Counted from the first letter of the stretch, positions 34,391-46,039 are shown. The stretch: DNA of 64,000 nt from an uncultured Thalassotalea sp. (GCA_947492575.1 CANLNK010000012.1:1-64000); one strand, 5' to 3'. Numbers and translations: made by a program. Notes: a model not told the origin generated them from the letters alone.

Positions 34391-36025
34391 ATGGAATCCC
34401 TACGCAGTATGCTCTTTATTGGCTTATTGGTCGTTACTTATATGCTTTACCAGCAATGGCAATTGGACTATGCGCCACAGCCGGTACCGCAAGCGACAAA
34501 TAGCAGCCAAGCGACAGAGCAAGCCACCTCTTCTTCTGATGATTTCGTTCCAGCGTCTTCAGCGGCAAACACACCAGCTGCTGTTTCAACTGTTGCGGCT
34601 CAACAATTAATCGAAGTTGAAACCGATGTATTAAAAGTAAAAATTAATACGCGCGGTGGTGATATAGTTGAAGTCACTTTGCTTGATTATGAAACAGAGC
34701 AAGGAAGCGGCATTCCATTTACTATCATGCAAAATGGCCAAATGAAGTACATCGCGCAAAGCGGTTTAACTGGTGCGAACGGTATTGATAGAACAGTAAA
34801 AGGACGTCCTGTTTACCAAGTAGCACAACAAAGCTACTCGATGACAGATGGCCAGCCATTAGTTGTTGCGATGCAATATGTCGATAATGCAGGCTTAACG
34901 GTAACGAAAACATATACATTCGAAGCAAGTAGCTACAGTGTTGGTCTTGAATACCAAATTCAAAACAACCTAAGTGCACCTGCTAGCATACAAATGTACG
35001 GTCAGTTAAAACAATCTTCTTATGTTGATAACTCATCCGGACTAATTCCTACTTACCGTGGTGCTGCATATTCAACCAAAGAAGAACGTTACGAAAAGTA
35101 TGACTTTGAAGATATTGCTGACGCTAACCTAAACAAAACAACACAAGGTGGCTGGGTTGCCATGCTTCAGCACTACTTTGTTTCAGCTTGGGTTCCAGCA
35201 CAAAATGAAGCAAACCAACTTTACACAAGCTATAGCTCAGCAGGCGATGCTGTTATCGGTTTTAAAGCACCGACAATCAACATAGACGCAAATTCAAAAG
35301 CTACTACTGCTGCAAAATTCTATATTGGTCCTAAAGACCAAGACGCTCTTGAGCAACTTGCTGATGGCTTAGACCTAACGGTTGATTACGGCTTCTTATT
35401 TATGATTAGTAAGCCATTGTTCTGGTTGCTGGTACAAATTCAATCACTAGTGTCTAACTGGGGTATTGCGATTATCATCATCACTATTATCGTTAAAGGT
35501 GCTATGTACCCGCTAACAAAAGCACAGTACACATCGATGGCGAGAATGCGTGAGCTGCAACCGAAGATGCAACAATTGAAAGAACGCTTTGGTGATGACC
35601 GTCAAAAAATGGGTCAGGCAACAATGGAGCTTTACCGCAAGGAAAAAGTGAATCCAGCCGGTGGTTGTTTACCGATTCTTATTCAAATGCCAATTTTCTT
35701 AGCACTATACTGGGTATTCCTAGAAAGTGTTGAATTAAGACATGCTGAATTTGGTCTTTGGTTAACAGATTTATCGTCAAAAGACCCTTACTACGTATTA
35801 CCTGTATTAATGGGCCTTAGTATGTTCATTATGCAGAAAATGACACCGATGACGGTAACTGATCCGATGCAGCAGAAGATGATGCAGTACATGCCACTTG
35901 TATTTACTATCTTCTTCTTCTGGTTCCCATCAGGCCTAGTTTTATATTGGTTAGTAAGTAACGTCATCTCAATTATCCAAATGAAGATAATATTTAGCGG
36001 GTTAGAAAAAGCGAAAGCTAGCTAA
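34391..36025 (+). CDS. yidC: membrane protein insertase YidC
   Basis: 544 residues. It inserts inner-membrane proteins, including ATP synthase subunits encoded in this window. An N-terminal membrane segment (residues 5-20) is followed by a low-complexity Ser/Thr/Ala linker, a large periplasmic beta domain (55-340) and the conserved five-segment core starting WGIAIIIITIIVKGAMYPLT. NPAGGCLPILIQMPIFLALYW-type and MQYMPLVFTIFFFWFPSGLVLYW-type blocks are present. It is followed by a strong terminator. Confidence 0.97.
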   Translation: MESLRSMLFIGLLVVTYMLYQQWQLDYAPQPVPQATNSSQATEQATSSSDDFVPASSAANTPAAVSTVAAQQLIEVETDVLKVKINTRGGDIVEVTLLDYETEQGSGIPFTIMQNGQMKYIAQSGLTGANGIDRTVKGRPVYQVAQQSYSMTDGQPLVVAMQYVDNAGLTVTKTYTFEASSYSVGLEYQIQNNLSAPASIQMYGQLKQSSYVDNSSGLIPTYRGAAYSTKEERYEKYDFEDIADANLNKTTQGGWVAMLQHYFVSAWVPAQNEANQLYTSYSSAGDAVIGFKAPTINIDANSKATTAAKFYIGPKDQDALEQLADGLDLTVDYGFLFMISKPLFWLLVQIQSLVSNWGIAIIIITIIVKGAMYPLTKAQYTSMARMRELQPKMQQLKERFGDDRQKMGQATMELYRKEKVNPAGGCLPILIQMPIFLALYWVFLESVELRHAEFGLWLTDLSSKDPYYVLPVLMGLSMFIMQKMTPMTVTDPMQQKMMQYMPLVFTIFFFWFPSGLVLYWLVSNVISIIQMKIIFSGLEKAKAS

Positions 36026-36041
36026 ACAAAGTTATTAATTG

Positions 36042-36069
36042 AAAAGGCGACACTAAGTCGCCTTTTTTT
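36042..36069 (+). terminator. terminator of the rpmH-yidC operon
   Basis: Stem AAAAGGCGAC (36042-36051) / GTCGCCTTTT (36057-36066) with a 5-nt loop and a run of seven T. A TATAAT hexamer for mnmE follows at 36087-36092. Confidence 0.9.
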
Positions 36070-36123
36070 ATTTCTGCTCAAAACGCTATAATAGCCAGCG
36101 AGTATTTATTTAAGAGTTTTTCT

Positions 36124-37500
36124 ATGTCTTCACTATCGAGCAATACAGAAACCATTGCTGCACAAGCAACAGCCCCCGGACGAGGTGGCGTTGGGATTAT
36201 TCGTATTTCAGGACCCAAATCAGCACTTGTTGCGGAAAAGCTGTTGGGCAAATGCCCGAAAGTAAGAATGGCTGAATATCTCGCATTTAAAGACTTAACT
36301 GGAAATACGCTTGATCAAGGTATCGCGCTATTTTTTAAAGGACCTAATTCATTTACAGGTGAAGACGTACTAGAATTGCAGGGTCACGGTGGACCAGTAA
36401 TTCTTGACATGCTGTTGAAAGAAATTTTAGCCATAGAAGATATTAGAATGGCTAAACCAGGTGAATTCAGTGAACAAGCTTTCCTTAATGATAAGCTCGA
36501 TCTAACCCAAGCCGAAGCTATTGCCGATTTAATTAACTCAAACTCCGAGCAGGCTGCTCGTTGCGCACTTCAGTCACTTCAAGGTGAGTTTTCTAAGCTT
36601 GTTCATCAATTAGTTGAAGATGTTATTCATTTGCGCATGTATGTCGAAGCTGCAATTGATTTTCCTGAAGAAGAAATCGATTTCCTCGCCGATGAAAAAG
36701 TGACTAATAAGCTAAAGGCGATCATTGCTGATGTCGAGATCGTTCAAGAAAAAGCAAAACAAGGCAGCATTATCAGAGAAGGTATGCGCGTTGTTATCGC
36801 TGGTCGACCTAATGCCGGTAAATCAAGCCTACTAAACGCACTAAGCGGCAAAGAGACAGCTATTGTTACTGATATCGAAGGAACTACCCGTGACGTGCTT
36901 TCAGAGCAAATACACATCGACGGTATGCCTTTGCACATTATAGATACTGCTGGCTTAAGAGAAAGCCCAGATAAAGTGGAACAAATAGGCATTGAGCGAG
37001 CATGGGCAGAAATTCAAAAAGCAGATCGCGTGCTACTTATGGTAGATTCTGCTCGCCAATCAACTGAAGATATCCGAGCGTTTTGGCCTGAGTTCTTTGA
37101 AAAGCTACCGGACAATATCGGCCTCACTGTTGTTAGAAATAAAGCAGATATCAGTGGCGCTGAAACAGGCATTAGCGAAGACAATCAGCAACCAACAATC
37201 ACATTATCCGCTAAAACAGGCGCTGGTGTAGATGAGCTTACGCAACACTTGAAAACAATCATGGGTTATCAAGGTAGCACAGAAGGTGGTTTTATGGCGC
37301 GAAGACGTCACTTGGTTGCGCTAGCTACAGCACACCAACACCTTCAAACAGGTTTAGATCAACTAGAGGCATACATCGCTGGTGAGATCTTGGCAGAAGA
37401 GCTGAGAATTTGCCAACAAGCACTTAATGAGATCACAGGTGAATTCACATCAGATGATCTACTCGGCAAAATATTCTCTTCATTCTGTATAGGTAAATAA
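36124..37500 (+). CDS. mnmE: tRNA modification GTPase MnmE
   Basis: 458 residues. With MnmG it makes the cmnm5 modification on wobble uridine. An N-terminal folate-binding domain is followed by a helical domain with a G domain inserted (G1 [12 protein letters not shown], the DIEGTTRD switch, DTAGLRES). It ends FCIGK, the canonical C-x-G-K terminus. The likely -10 is TATAAT at 36087-36092. The partner mnmG is 2 kb downstream, across mioC and oriC. Convergent with the LysR gene, stops 11 bp apart. Confidence 0.97.
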   Translation: MSSLSSNTETIAAQATAPGRGGVGIIRISGPKSALVAEKLLGKCPKVRMAEYLAFKDLTGNTLDQGIALFFKGPNSFTGEDVLELQGHGGPVILDMLLKEILAIEDIRMAKPGEFSEQAFLNDKLDLTQAEAIADLINSNSEQAARCALQSLQGEFSKLVHQLVEDVIHLRMYVEAAIDFPEEEIDFLADEKVTNKLKAIIADVEIVQEKAKQGSIIREGMRVVIAGRPNAGKSSLLNALSGKETAIVTDIEGTTRDVLSEQIHIDGMPLHIIDTAGLRESPDKVEQIGIERAWAEIQKADRVLLMVDSARQSTEDIRAFWPEFFEKLPDNIGLTVVRNKADISGAETGISEDNQQPTITLSAKTGAGVDELTQHLKTIMGYQGSTEGGFMARRRHLVALATAHQHLQTGLDQLEAYIAGEILAEELRICQQALNEITGEFTSDDLLGKIFSSFCIGK

Positions 37501-37511
37501 CTAGCTCACTA

Positions 37512-38423
37512 TTAAACACTGAGTGCCTGCGATAAGTAGTCCACCAATCTACTAATCGCAGGTGTCACTGGTTTGTTGTCTAGATAAATCGCGACAAGCG
37601 TTTCTTTCTCAGTGCAGTAGTGAGGGAAAACTTTACTCAACTCGGAAAATTCTGGTTCAATAAAATACTCAGGTAAAAGCGCTACTCCCAGCCCTTGCTC
37701 CGCCATGGTCTTCACCATAAATGCATCATTACTCTCAACTGCAGAATTAACAGGAATGCTAACCGCTACTTTATCTGCGCTTAATAAGGACCAAGTATCT
37801 GAACTCGTGCGACCTCGCTCTAAAGATAGTAAAGCGAGGGTGTTTAGCGAAGCCGATGTAAACTCATCAGCCTTCAAAACAGGGTTACTTTCAATATACT
37901 CCGGCCTCGCATAAAGATGATAACAATAGCTGAATAACACGCATCGCTTCAGAGAACTAGGTATATCAACCGCCCTTGTCGGAACATCTTCGATCGCTAA
38001 AACAAGATCAAAATCCTCTCTGAAAATATCAATCGAACGATCGAGTAACGTGATGCTGATATCTATCGTTGGATGGAGCAATTTAAACTGTGCTAAATGA
38101 TAAGACAGAAGCTCCTGCCCTATCGCTATTGAACAAGCCACTTTTATTTTGGCACTTGTAATATCTATTCCTTTAATATCATTTTCCGCATTGTCTATTT
38201 CTAACTTAATTTGCCGACAATGTTGGTAATAACGTTGGCCAACCTCAGTTAAGTTTAAAGATCGAGTAGTTCGAGCCATTAACACAGCGTCCAATGCCTC
38301 TTCTAAGCGCGCTATTTTTCTTGAAACGTTTGATTTTGGCACACCCAGCTTTTCTGCAGCTTTCGTAAAACTGCCATGCTCAACTACATTGAGAAAAACC
38401 ATCATGTCATTTAGATCGACCAT
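37512..38423 (-). CDS. LysR family transcriptional regulator
   Basis: About 303 residues from ATG 38423 (MVDLNDMMVFLNVVEHGSF); GGGGAG precedes that ATG, so the ORF start further up is unlikely. The winged HTH spans residues 1-60 (TKAAEKLGVPKSNVSRKIARLEE), followed by the two-lobed effector domain. The type resembles the LysR subgroup common for oxidative or aromatic targets. Neither neighbour looks like a target. It is a lone gene placed between mnmE and mioC. Confidence 0.9.
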   Translation of the reverse strand: MVDLNDMMVFLNVVEHGSFTKAAEKLGVPKSNVSRKIARLEEALDAVLMARTTRSLNLTEVGQRYYQHCRQIKLEIDNAENDIKGIDITSAKIKVACSIAIGQELLSYHLAQFKLLHPTIDISITLLDRSIDIFREDFDLVLAIEDVPTRAVDIPSSLKRCVLFSYCYHLYARPEYIESNPVLKADEFTSASLNTLALLSLERGRTSSDTWSLLSADKVAVSIPVNSAVESNDAFMVKTMAEQGLGVALLPEYFIEPEFSELSKVFPHYCTEKETLVAIYLDNKPVTPAISRLVDYLSQALSV

Positions 38424-38650
38424 AGAACTCCCCACCTTCTGCTCCTTAGCTTACATATTTCTATGTCCATACAAGCGTAAACCACACGGATATTTTGTGT
38501 AACAACAGAACAATTAGCTCAAAATTTAAATATTATCGAATGTGAATAAGACAATTTATTAGCAAATGGCAATAATATCGAAACAGCACTAGGGAATAAT
38601 TAATGGTAAAATTTCGCACATATTCTTTAATACTTAGGTAGCAAACATCA

Positions 38651-39097
38651 ATGAAATCAGTGCAAATTATTGTCGGTAGTATGCTTGGCGGCACAGAGTA
38701 TGTAGCGGAGGCATGTGAGGAAGCATTATCCGCTATTGACTACACTTCAACACTTCATTTAACACCCGATCTAAATGAAATAACGTCGAAAAACCAAATC
38801 TGGTTGGTATGCACGTCGACACATGGTGCAGGTGACTACCCTGACAATTTTCAACAGTTCGTCGATCAGCTAACAGAAACAACGCTAGATCTTACCCACA
38901 CACACTTTATAACGATCGGACTTGGGGATAGCAATTACGACACTTTCTGTCATGCGGCGATAAACATAAATAAGTTATTAATATCAAAAGGTTGCACTAA
39001 AATACATGAACCTCTATTGCTCGATATGTCACAAGATATCGATCCAGAAGAAGCTGCCAGCGAGTGGATAACAGAACAATTGGATCAGTTATCCTGA
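38651..39097 (+). CDS. mioC: MioC flavodoxin-like FMN protein
   Basis: 148 residues, one flavodoxin domain. The FMN phosphate loop is GSMLGGTEYVAE near residues 8-19 and the second loop CTSTHGAGDYPDN. E. coli MioC (147 residues) is similar throughout. It lies directly next to oriC, as in E. coli, so its transcription would run toward the origin. 38436-38650 upstream holds no other gene. Confidence 0.92.
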   Translation: MKSVQIIVGSMLGGTEYVAEACEEALSAIDYTSTLHLTPDLNEITSKNQIWLVCTSTHGAGDYPDNFQQFVDQLTETTLDLTHTHFITIGLGDSNYDTFCHAAININKLLISKGCTKIHEPLLLDMSQDIDPEEAASEWITEQLDQLS

Positions 39098-39110
39098 TCT
39101 TATTAATATT

Positions 39111-39119
39111 TTATCCACA
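39111..39119 (+). promoter_or_regulatory. DnaA box oriC-1
   Basis: Perfect TTATCCACA, 14 bp after the mioC stop. Confidence 0.85.
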
Positions 39120-39143
39120 TTTTCCAGTTGATTTTAGATGTGA

Positions 39144-39152
39144 TGTGGATAA
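39144..39152 (-). promoter_or_regulatory. DnaA box oriC-2
   Basis: Perfect box on the minus strand (TGTGGATAA on the plus strand). Confidence 0.85.
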
Positions 39153-39216
39153 AACAAGTATAACTCACTGAATTAAACTTTATTATTCAGTGTATAAATA
39201 AAATCTCAAATCCATC

Positions 39217-39225
39217 TGTGGATAA
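39217..39225 (-). promoter_or_regulatory. DnaA box oriC-3
   Basis: Perfect box on the minus strand, 73 bp from oriC-2, or about seven helical turns. Confidence 0.85.
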
Positions 39226-39322
39226 AACAGCATTTTGTTCAAACCTTTTACATACGTAGATCAAAACTTGATCACAACTAATGATCTTAAATAAATTTAT
39301 ATAAATCTTAACGTTAAGTTAC

Positions 39323-39331
39323 TTATCCACT
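39323..39331 (+). promoter_or_regulatory. DnaA box oriC-4
   Basis: TTATCCACT, one mismatch in the last base, closest to the AT-rich unwinding region as E. coli R1 is. Confidence 0.75.
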
Positions 39332-39364
39332 AAAAGTGCGATCACTAATAAGTAAGAACAATAA

Positions 39365-39395
39365 GATCTTTAAATAGATCTTTATATATTATTTA
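39365..39395 (+). repeat. AT-rich DNA unwinding element of oriC
   Basis: Two tandem 12-bp units, GATCTTTAAATA and GATCTTTATATA, followed by TTATTTA. GATC-led AT-rich repeats beside DnaA boxes are the mark of the oriC unwinding element. Confidence 0.7.
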
Positions 39396-39492
39396 GTGAT
39401 CCACTCTCGATCTTTTCTAAAAATGATCATTCCCCTGCTTATAAAAAAAATGCTAAAATACGTGTCCTTTTTTCACCCGAGGTTTCGAATTA

Positions 39493-41382
39493 ATGTGGTA
39501 TCAAGACTCTTTTGACGTAATTGTTGTAGGTGGCGGTCACGCTGGCACTGAAGCTTGTTTAGCTGCAGCAAGAATGGGCTGTAAAACCTTATTGTTAACG
39601 CATAATATTGATACTTTGGGACAAATGTCTTGTAATCCTGCTATTGGTGGGATCGGTAAAGGTCATTTAGTTAAAGAGATCGATGCGTTAGGTGGCCTTA
39701 TGGCAACTGCTACGGATCATGCTGCAATTCAATTAAAAACGTTGAACGCGAGTAAAGGCCCAGCAGTACGTGCTACACGTGCACAGGCGGATCGCGCTTT
39801 ATATAGAGCCTTTGTTCGTCAGTTTTTAGAAAACCAAGAAAACCTTACTATTTTCCAACAACCTTGTGATGACTTGATCTTAGAGAATGATCAGGTCGTT
39901 GGTGTGTCTACCCAAATGGGACTGAAATTCAAAGCGAAATCAGTCGTTCTAACCGTAGGTACTTTCCTTGCGGGACAAATTCATATTGGACTTAACAACT
40001 ACCAAGGCGGAAGAGCGGGTGATCCTGCATCTGTAAATTTAGCGAAAAGCCTAAGAGATATGCCATTTAGAATGGATCGTTTGAAAACAGGTACTCCGCC
40101 TAGATTAGATGCTAGAACGCTTGATTTCTCTGTGATGCAACCTCAACCAGGTGATAATCCTCGACCAGTATTCTCATTCATGGGATCACATGACGATCAC
40201 CCAAAGCAGATCGCTTGTTACATTACGCACACCAACGAACAAACTCATGATGTTATTCGCTCGGGATTAGATCGTTCACCTATGTATACCGGTGTAATCG
40301 AAGGTGTCGGCCCACGTTATTGCCCTTCTATCGAAGACAAGATAATGCGCTTTGCTGACAAAGAATCACATCAGATTTTCGTAGAGCCTGAAGGCCTAAC
40401 AACCCACGAAGTTTATCCAAACGGGATCTCTACTAGCTTGCCGTTTGATGTTCAAATGGAGCTTGTACGTTCAATTAAGGGCTTTGAAAATGCGCACATT
40501 ACGCGTCCAGGCTACGCTATTGAATACGACTTCTTCGATCCTCGCGATTTGAAACAAACTTTAGAGAGCAAATTCGTTAATAACCTATACTTTGCAGGTC
40601 AAATCAATGGTACAACCGGTTATGAAGAAGCTGGTGCTCAAGGCTTAGTGGCTGCTACCAATGCAGCACTGAGAGTTCAAGGTAAAGAAGAATGGATCTT
40701 AGGTCGCGATCAAGCCTATATGGGGGTGTTAATTGACGATCTAGCAACGCTTGGCACAAAAGAGCCGTACCGCATGTTCACATCACGCGCTGAATACCGT
40801 TTGTTATTGCGTGAAGACAACGCTGATATTCGATTAACTGAACAAGGTCATAAACTTGGATTAGTTGATGATGCGCGTTGGGCACGCTTTAATGAGAAAA
40901 TGGAAAATATCGAGCAGGAACGTCAACGTTTGAAGTCTGTTTGGGTGCAAAAAGATCATCAAGCAGTAGAAGAATTAAATCCGCTTCTAAAAACTCCTAT
41001 TAGCAAAGAGGCTACGTTAGAAGATATACTTCGTCGACCTGAGACAAACTATCAAGATATTACGGCTATCGAAGCTTTTGGTCCTGCGATTGAGGATCAA
41101 CAAGCATCAGAGCAAGTCGAAATTCAAATTAAGTATCAAGGTTATATCGATCGTCAGCTTGATGAAATCGAGAAAAAGAAACGCCATGAAAACACTTTGA
41201 TACCGGCTGATTTTGATTACAGCCAGATCTCAGGACTATCAATTGAGGTTGTGGCTAAACTTACCGACGCTAAACCGGAAACTATTGGTAAAGCATCGCG
41301 TATCTCAGGTATTACACCAGCAGCGATTTCGCTGCTACTGGTTTACTTGAAGAAGCACGGCCTACTAAGAAAAACAGCATAA
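39493..41382 (+). CDS. mnmG: tRNA uridine-5-carboxymethylaminomethyl synthesis enzyme MnmG
   Basis: 629 residues. FAD- and NADH-dependent partner of MnmE. The FAD loop is [15 protein letters not shown] at the N-terminus; [20 protein letters not shown] and [11 protein letters not shown] are family blocks, as is the late [18 protein letters not shown]. An extended -10 TGCTAAAAT lies at 39451-39459. It borders oriC, so its transcription leaves the origin. rsmG follows 4 bp later. Confidence 0.98.
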   Translation: MWYQDSFDVIVVGGGHAGTEACLAAARMGCKTLLLTHNIDTLGQMSCNPAIGGIGKGHLVKEIDALGGLMATATDHAAIQLKTLNASKGPAVRATRAQADRALYRAFVRQFLENQENLTIFQQPCDDLILENDQVVGVSTQMGLKFKAKSVVLTVGTFLAGQIHIGLNNYQGGRAGDPASVNLAKSLRDMPFRMDRLKTGTPPRLDARTLDFSVMQPQPGDNPRPVFSFMGSHDDHPKQIACYITHTNEQTHDVIRSGLDRSPMYTGVIEGVGPRYCPSIEDKIMRFADKESHQIFVEPEGLTTHEVYPNGISTSLPFDVQMELVRSIKGFENAHITRPGYAIEYDFFDPRDLKQTLESKFVNNLYFAGQINGTTGYEEAGAQGLVAATNAALRVQGKEEWILGRDQAYMGVLIDDLATLGTKEPYRMFTSRAEYRLLLREDNADIRLTEQGHKLGLVDDARWARFNEKMENIEQERQRLKSVWVQKDHQAVEELNPLLKTPISKEATLEDILRRPETNYQDITAIEAFGPAIEDQQASEQVEIQIKYQGYIDRQLDEIEKKKRHENTLIPADFDYSQISGLSIEVVAKLTDAKPETIGKASRISGITPAAISLLLVYLKKHGLLRKTA

Positions 41383-41386
41383 TTGG

Positions 41387-42022
41387 ATGCACTGCGTGTT
41401 ATTAGAAAAGTTAAAAGCATTAGTTGCTCAAACTGATATTGAGCTAACTGATCAGCAAGAAGATCAATTGATCGCCTATGTTGAATTACTCGACAAGTGG
41501 AATAAAACCTACAACCTAACATCTGTTCGCGATCCAAGTGAAATGTTAGTAAAACATATCCTAGACAGTTTAGTTGTTGGTAAGTTATTGAAAGGAAATA
41601 CATTCATTGACGTAGGTACGGGACCAGGTTTACCGGGTATTCCGCTTGCAATATTGTATCCTGAGCGAAATTTTGTATTATTAGACAGCTTAGGTAAGCG
41701 TATTACGTTCCTACGTCAGGTGATATATCAACTAAAGCTCACGAATGTCACACCAGTGCAGTCTAGAGTTGAAGCTTATACGCCTGAAGTGCCATTTGAT
41801 GGCGTTTTAAGTCGCGCGTTTTCTTCATTACAAGACATGGTGTCATGGTGTCAGCATTTAATTAGCGCAGAAACTGGAACATTTTTCGCATTAAAAGGAC
41901 AATACCCTGCGGAAGAGATTGATGCGCTACCAGAAAACATTGAATTAGTAGCAAGTCATCAATTGAGTGTTCCTGAACTTACCGGTGAACGACACTTGGT
42001 TGAATTGAAAAAAAATAATTAA
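41387..42022 (+). CDS. rsmG: 16S rRNA (guanine-527-N7) methyltransferase
   Basis: 211 residues. RsmG methylates G527 of 16S rRNA. The SAM site is [17 protein letters not shown], and [15 protein letters not shown] follows. The start is uncertain: ATG 41387 gives MHCVLLEKL, while GTG 41396 gives [12 protein letters not shown], closer to E. coli and better spaced from GGA. mnmG-rsmG-parA-parB form one likely operon. Confidence 0.96.
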   Translation: MHCVLLEKLKALVAQTDIELTDQQEDQLIAYVELLDKWNKTYNLTSVRDPSEMLVKHILDSLVVGKLLKGNTFIDVGTGPGLPGIPLAILYPERNFVLLDSLGKRITFLRQVIYQLKLTNVTPVQSRVEAYTPEVPFDGVLSRAFSSLQDMVSWCQHLISAETGTFFALKGQYPAEEIDALPENIELVASHQLSVPELTGERHLVELKKNN

Positions 42023-42036
42023 ATGCTGGAGTACTT

Positions 42037-42843
42037 GTGGGCAGAATAATTGCGGTCGCGAACCAAAAAGGTGGTGTTGGAAAAACCACTACTTCTGTAA
42101 ATTTGGCAGCTTCACTGGCTGCTACAAAGCGTAAGGTCTTATTGATAGATCTTGATCCACAAGGTAACGCTACAATGGGGAGCGGTGTCGATAAGTATGA
42201 AGACATCGCCACCAGCTATGAGTTACTTGTTGAGCAGAAGCCATTTCCAGACGTTGTCTGTAAAGAGACGTCAGGGCTTTATGACTTAATTGCCGCGAAT
42301 GCCGATGTTACCGCTACCGAAATCAAATTGATGGAAGTGTACGCTCGTGAGTTGCGACTTAAAAATGCACTAGAGCCGGTAAAAGACGACTACGAATTTA
42401 TCATCATCGACTGTCCTCCTTCACTTAATATGTTAACCGTAAACGCTATGGCTGCCGCTGACTCAGTGTTAGTGCCTATGCAGTGTGAGTATTATGCGCT
42501 TGAAGGATTAACAGCGCTGATGGAAACCATTTCGCAATTAACCTCTTTTGTAAATAGTGAATTAAAGATTGAGGGAATTCTTCGTACCATGTACGATCCT
42601 CGTAATCGCCTTGCGAATGATGTTTCAGAGCAACTTAAACGTCATTTTGGTGATAAAGTGTACCGTACCGTTATTCCTCGTAACGTTCGTTTAGCCGAAG
42701 CGCCAAGTTTTGGTGCCCCTGTCATGTATTACGATAAATCATCGACAGGCGCGAAAGCTTACCTAGCACTCGCGGGTGAAATTTTACGAAGAGATGAACA
42801 ATCGAAAAAATCTGCTGCTAAAGAAAAAGTCGCTGATATCTAG
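42037..42843 (+). CDS. parA: chromosome partitioning ATPase ParA (Soj)
   Basis: 268 residues. Deviant Walker A KGGVGKTT at residues 11-18, then DLDPQGNATMGSG and the DCPPSL Walker B region. The short N-terminus without a DNA-binding domain is the chromosomal type. It drives movement of ParB-parS complexes. Start is GTG. It acts with ParB and the two parS sites in recF, about 12 kb away across oriC. Confidence 0.97.
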   Translation: MGRIIAVANQKGGVGKTTTSVNLAASLAATKRKVLLIDLDPQGNATMGSGVDKYEDIATSYELLVEQKPFPDVVCKETSGLYDLIAANADVTATEIKLMEVYARELRLKNALEPVKDDYEFIIIDCPPSLNMLTVNAMAAADSVLVPMQCEYYALEGLTALMETISQLTSFVNSELKIEGILRTMYDPRNRLANDVSEQLKRHFGDKVYRTVIPRNVRLAEAPSFGAPVMYYDKSSTGAKAYLALAGEILRRDEQSKKSAAKEKVADI

Positions 42844-42865
42844 AATTATAAAGTGAAGGATTGAG

Positions 42866-43750
42866 ATGAGCCCTGCAAAACGTCGTGGCTTAGGTCGTGG
42901 TTTAGACGCCCTACTTACACCGAGCACAACCGCTGAAAATGCTGATGCAACCGCTGCTGATACTACCTCTGTAGAAAAAGGTGAGTTACGAAAGCTGCCC
43001 ATTGAACAACTTCAACCTGGCAAATATCAGCCGCGTAAAGATATGTCGCCTGATGCACTTGAAGATCTTTCAAACTCTATTAAGTCACAAGGTATTATCC
43101 AGCCAATAGTGGTAAGAACCATTGGCGAAGACAGCTATGAAATTATTGCTGGTGAGCGTCGTTGGCGCGCAGCTCAATTAGCCGAGATTGCGTTAGTACC
43201 TTGTCTTGTTAAAGATGTACCGGACGAATCTGCTGTCGCAATTGCGCTTATTGAGAATATTCAGCGTGAAGATTTAAATGCAATGGAAGAAGCCGTTGCT
43301 TTAGATCGTTTGTTGGTGGAATTTGAATTAACCCATCAAGAAGTAGCCGATGCTGTTGGTAAATCTCGTACAGCCGTAACTAACCTGTTGCGACTCAACA
43401 ATTTGAATGACGAAGTAAAAACCTTACTTGAGCATGGTGATATCGAAATGGGTCATGCTCGCGCGTTATTAGCGCTTGAAGGTGACATTCAAACAACTAC
43501 AGCGCGTACTGTTGTTGCAAAAGAGCTCACTGTCAGAGAAACTGAAACGCTTGTCAAAAAAGTGCAATCTCCAGAGCCTGAAAAGGCGCCAAAAGAGAAA
43601 GACACGAATACCTTATCCCTTGAACAAAGCCTTGCGGAACGTATTGGCCAACCCGTAACAATTAGCCACAACAAAAAAGGTAAAGGGAAGTTGGTTATTT
43701 CCTATACAAACCTTGATGAACTCGATGGAATTTTATCAAAAATTCAGTAA
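42866..43750 (+). CDS. parB: chromosome partitioning protein ParB (Spo0J)
   Basis: 294 residues. A CTP-dependent DNA clamp loaded at parS. The start KRRGLGRGLDALL is the ParA-stimulating N-terminus. The CTPase/nuclease-like domain has PGKYQPRKDM and AGERRWRAAQLA; the HTH contains LTHQEVADAVGKSRTAVTNLLRL. A C-terminal dimer domain ends it. A hairpin terminator lies at 43809-43836. Confidence 0.97.
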   Translation: MSPAKRRGLGRGLDALLTPSTTAENADATAADTTSVEKGELRKLPIEQLQPGKYQPRKDMSPDALEDLSNSIKSQGIIQPIVVRTIGEDSYEIIAGERRWRAAQLAEIALVPCLVKDVPDESAVAIALIENIQREDLNAMEEAVALDRLLVEFELTHQEVADAVGKSRTAVTNLLRLNNLNDEVKTLLEHGDIEMGHARALLALEGDIQTTTARTVVAKELTVRETETLVKKVQSPEPEKAPKEKDTNTLSLEQSLAERIGQPVTISHNKKGKGKLVISYTNLDELDGILSKIQ

Positions 43751-43808
43751 TTTTAGATAAATATTCAAGCCAAAAAATCATTTCAAATAATAATCAATAT
43801 TTTCGCAC

Positions 43809-43836
43809 AAAATAAGGGCTAACTCTGCCCTATTTT
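43809..43836 (+). terminator. terminator after parB
   Basis: Stem AAAATAAGGGC (43809-43819) / GCCCTATTTT (43827-43836), one bulge, 7-nt loop, T-rich right arm. It separates parAB from the atp operon, whose probable -35 starts two bases further. Confidence 0.65.
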
Positions 43837-43837
43837 G

Positions 43838-43865
43838 TTGCAATAAAACCGTAATTGAGTATACT
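43838..43865 (+). promoter_or_regulatory. probable promoter of the atp operon
   Basis: TTGCAA (43838-43843), 16-bp spacer, TATACT (43860-43865), about 80 bp upstream of atpI. The -35 abuts the parB terminator. The hexamer match is moderate at -35. Confidence 0.5.
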
Positions 43866-43944
43866 TGCGGGGATTTTTTGAGATGAAATTTTGGCTCTCA
43901 AAAATTGTAGATATTACGAAGGTTTTCGTTAGAGGTTTTGAAAG

Positions 43945-44337
43945 TTGAATCAGTTGGTCAAGCCAGGGCGTAAATTATCGCGGCAGCAATTGATTTTTGC
44001 TTCTACACTAACTTTAGTTTCTACAGCAATAATTTATTTTAATTGGGGGTTAAGCCATGCCCTGTCAGCGTTTACTGGCGGATGTATCGGCATAATCCCT
44101 AATTTTGTGTTTGCTCTTTATGCTTTTCGTTATGCAGGAGCTAGCGCCTCTAGACAAGTAATGGATTCATTCTTTAAGGGCGCAAAAGTAAAAATGGTAC
44201 TAACGGCGCTATTATTTGCCTTGAGTTTCAAGTTTCTCGACTTATCGTTAGCCCCTTTTTTCAGCACATACATAATAGCGGTGATGTCTCCCATAATATT
44301 TACCGCAATGAAACGATTTACTTTTAATCAACAATAA
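43945..44337 (+). CDS. atpI: ATP synthase protein I
   Basis: 130 residues with four predicted membrane segments (for example LIFASTLTLVSTAIIYF). AtpI aids assembly of the c-ring and possibly Mg2+ supply; it is not part of the final enzyme. Start is TTG 43945, with AGAGG 9 nt upstream. First gene of the atp operon, 12 bp before the ATG of atpB. Confidence 0.88.
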   Translation: MNQLVKPGRKLSRQQLIFASTLTLVSTAIIYFNWGLSHALSAFTGGCIGIIPNFVFALYAFRYAGASASRQVMDSFFKGAKVKMVLTALLFALSFKFLDLSLAPFFSTYIIAVMSPIIFTAMKRFTFNQQ

Positions 44338-45177
<840 letters not shown>

Positions 45178-45282
45178 TTCTTTGGGATTGAATTAATTAG
45201 AATAAAACCCAAAGGGTTACCAGGACAGGATGTCCGCAACAAGAATTTTTAATTTTTTAACTTTATAACTTACTTTAAATAA

Positions 45283-45516
<234 letters not shown>

Positions 45517-45568
45517 GAGAACATCTAACGAACCCTGCGAATTAAATAGATATTAGGAGCTAACGAAT

Positions 45569-46039
45569 ATGAATATTAATGCAACCCTTATCGGTGAATC
45601 TATTGCATTTATCGTATTTGTAATCTTCTGCATGAAGTTTGTGTGGCCGCCAATTATGGCTGCTATTGAAGATCGTCAAAAAACTATTGCTGACGGCCTT
45701 GCTGCTTCTGACCGCGCTGCAAAAGACCTTGAGCTTGCTCAAGCGAAAGCTGCAGAACAGTTAAAAGAAGCGAAAGCACAAGCTGCTGAAATCATTGAAG
45801 CTGCTAAAAAGCGTGAAGCTCAAATGATTGATGAAGCAGCTGAAAAAGCACAAGCAGAGCGTGAGAAAATCATTGCTTCTGGTCATGCAGAAATTGAGTC
45901 TGAACGCAATCGCGCTACAGAAGAGCTACGTCAGCAAGTGTCTGCGTTAGCTGTAGCTGGTGCCGAGAAAATTCTCGAGCGTTCAATTGATGCCGCTGCA
46001 CACAGTGACATCTTAGATAAATTAGTCGCTGAACTTTAA
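45569..46039 (+). CDS. atpF: F0F1 ATP synthase subunit b
   Basis: 156 residues. One N-terminal membrane segment ([20 protein letters not shown]) and a long charged coiled coil forming the peripheral stalk. Length equals E. coli AtpF (156). It has an SD at TAGGAG. Confidence 0.97.
   Translation: MNINATLIGESIAFIVFVIFCMKFVWPPIMAAIEDRQKTIADGLAASDRAAKDLELAQAKAAEQLKEAKAQAAEIIEAAKKREAQMIDEAAEKAQAEREKIIASGHAEIESERNRATEELRQQVSALAVAGAEKILERSIDAAAHSDILDKLVAEL

Larger units (their letters stand above)
39098..39492. promoter_or_regulatory. oriC: chromosomal replication origin oriC
   Basis: Between mioC and mnmG, as in E. coli. Four DnaA boxes are present: TTATCCACA at 39111-39119, complementary TGTGGATAA at 39144-39152 and 39217-39225, and TTATCCACT at 39323-39331. 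On the mnmG side lie AT-rich repeats starting GATCTTTAAATA (39365) and GATCTTTATATA (39377), like the E. coli unwinding 13-mers. Nine GATC sites fall in 39259-39428. No other ORF is present. Initiation here is inferred from architecture. Confidence 0.88.
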
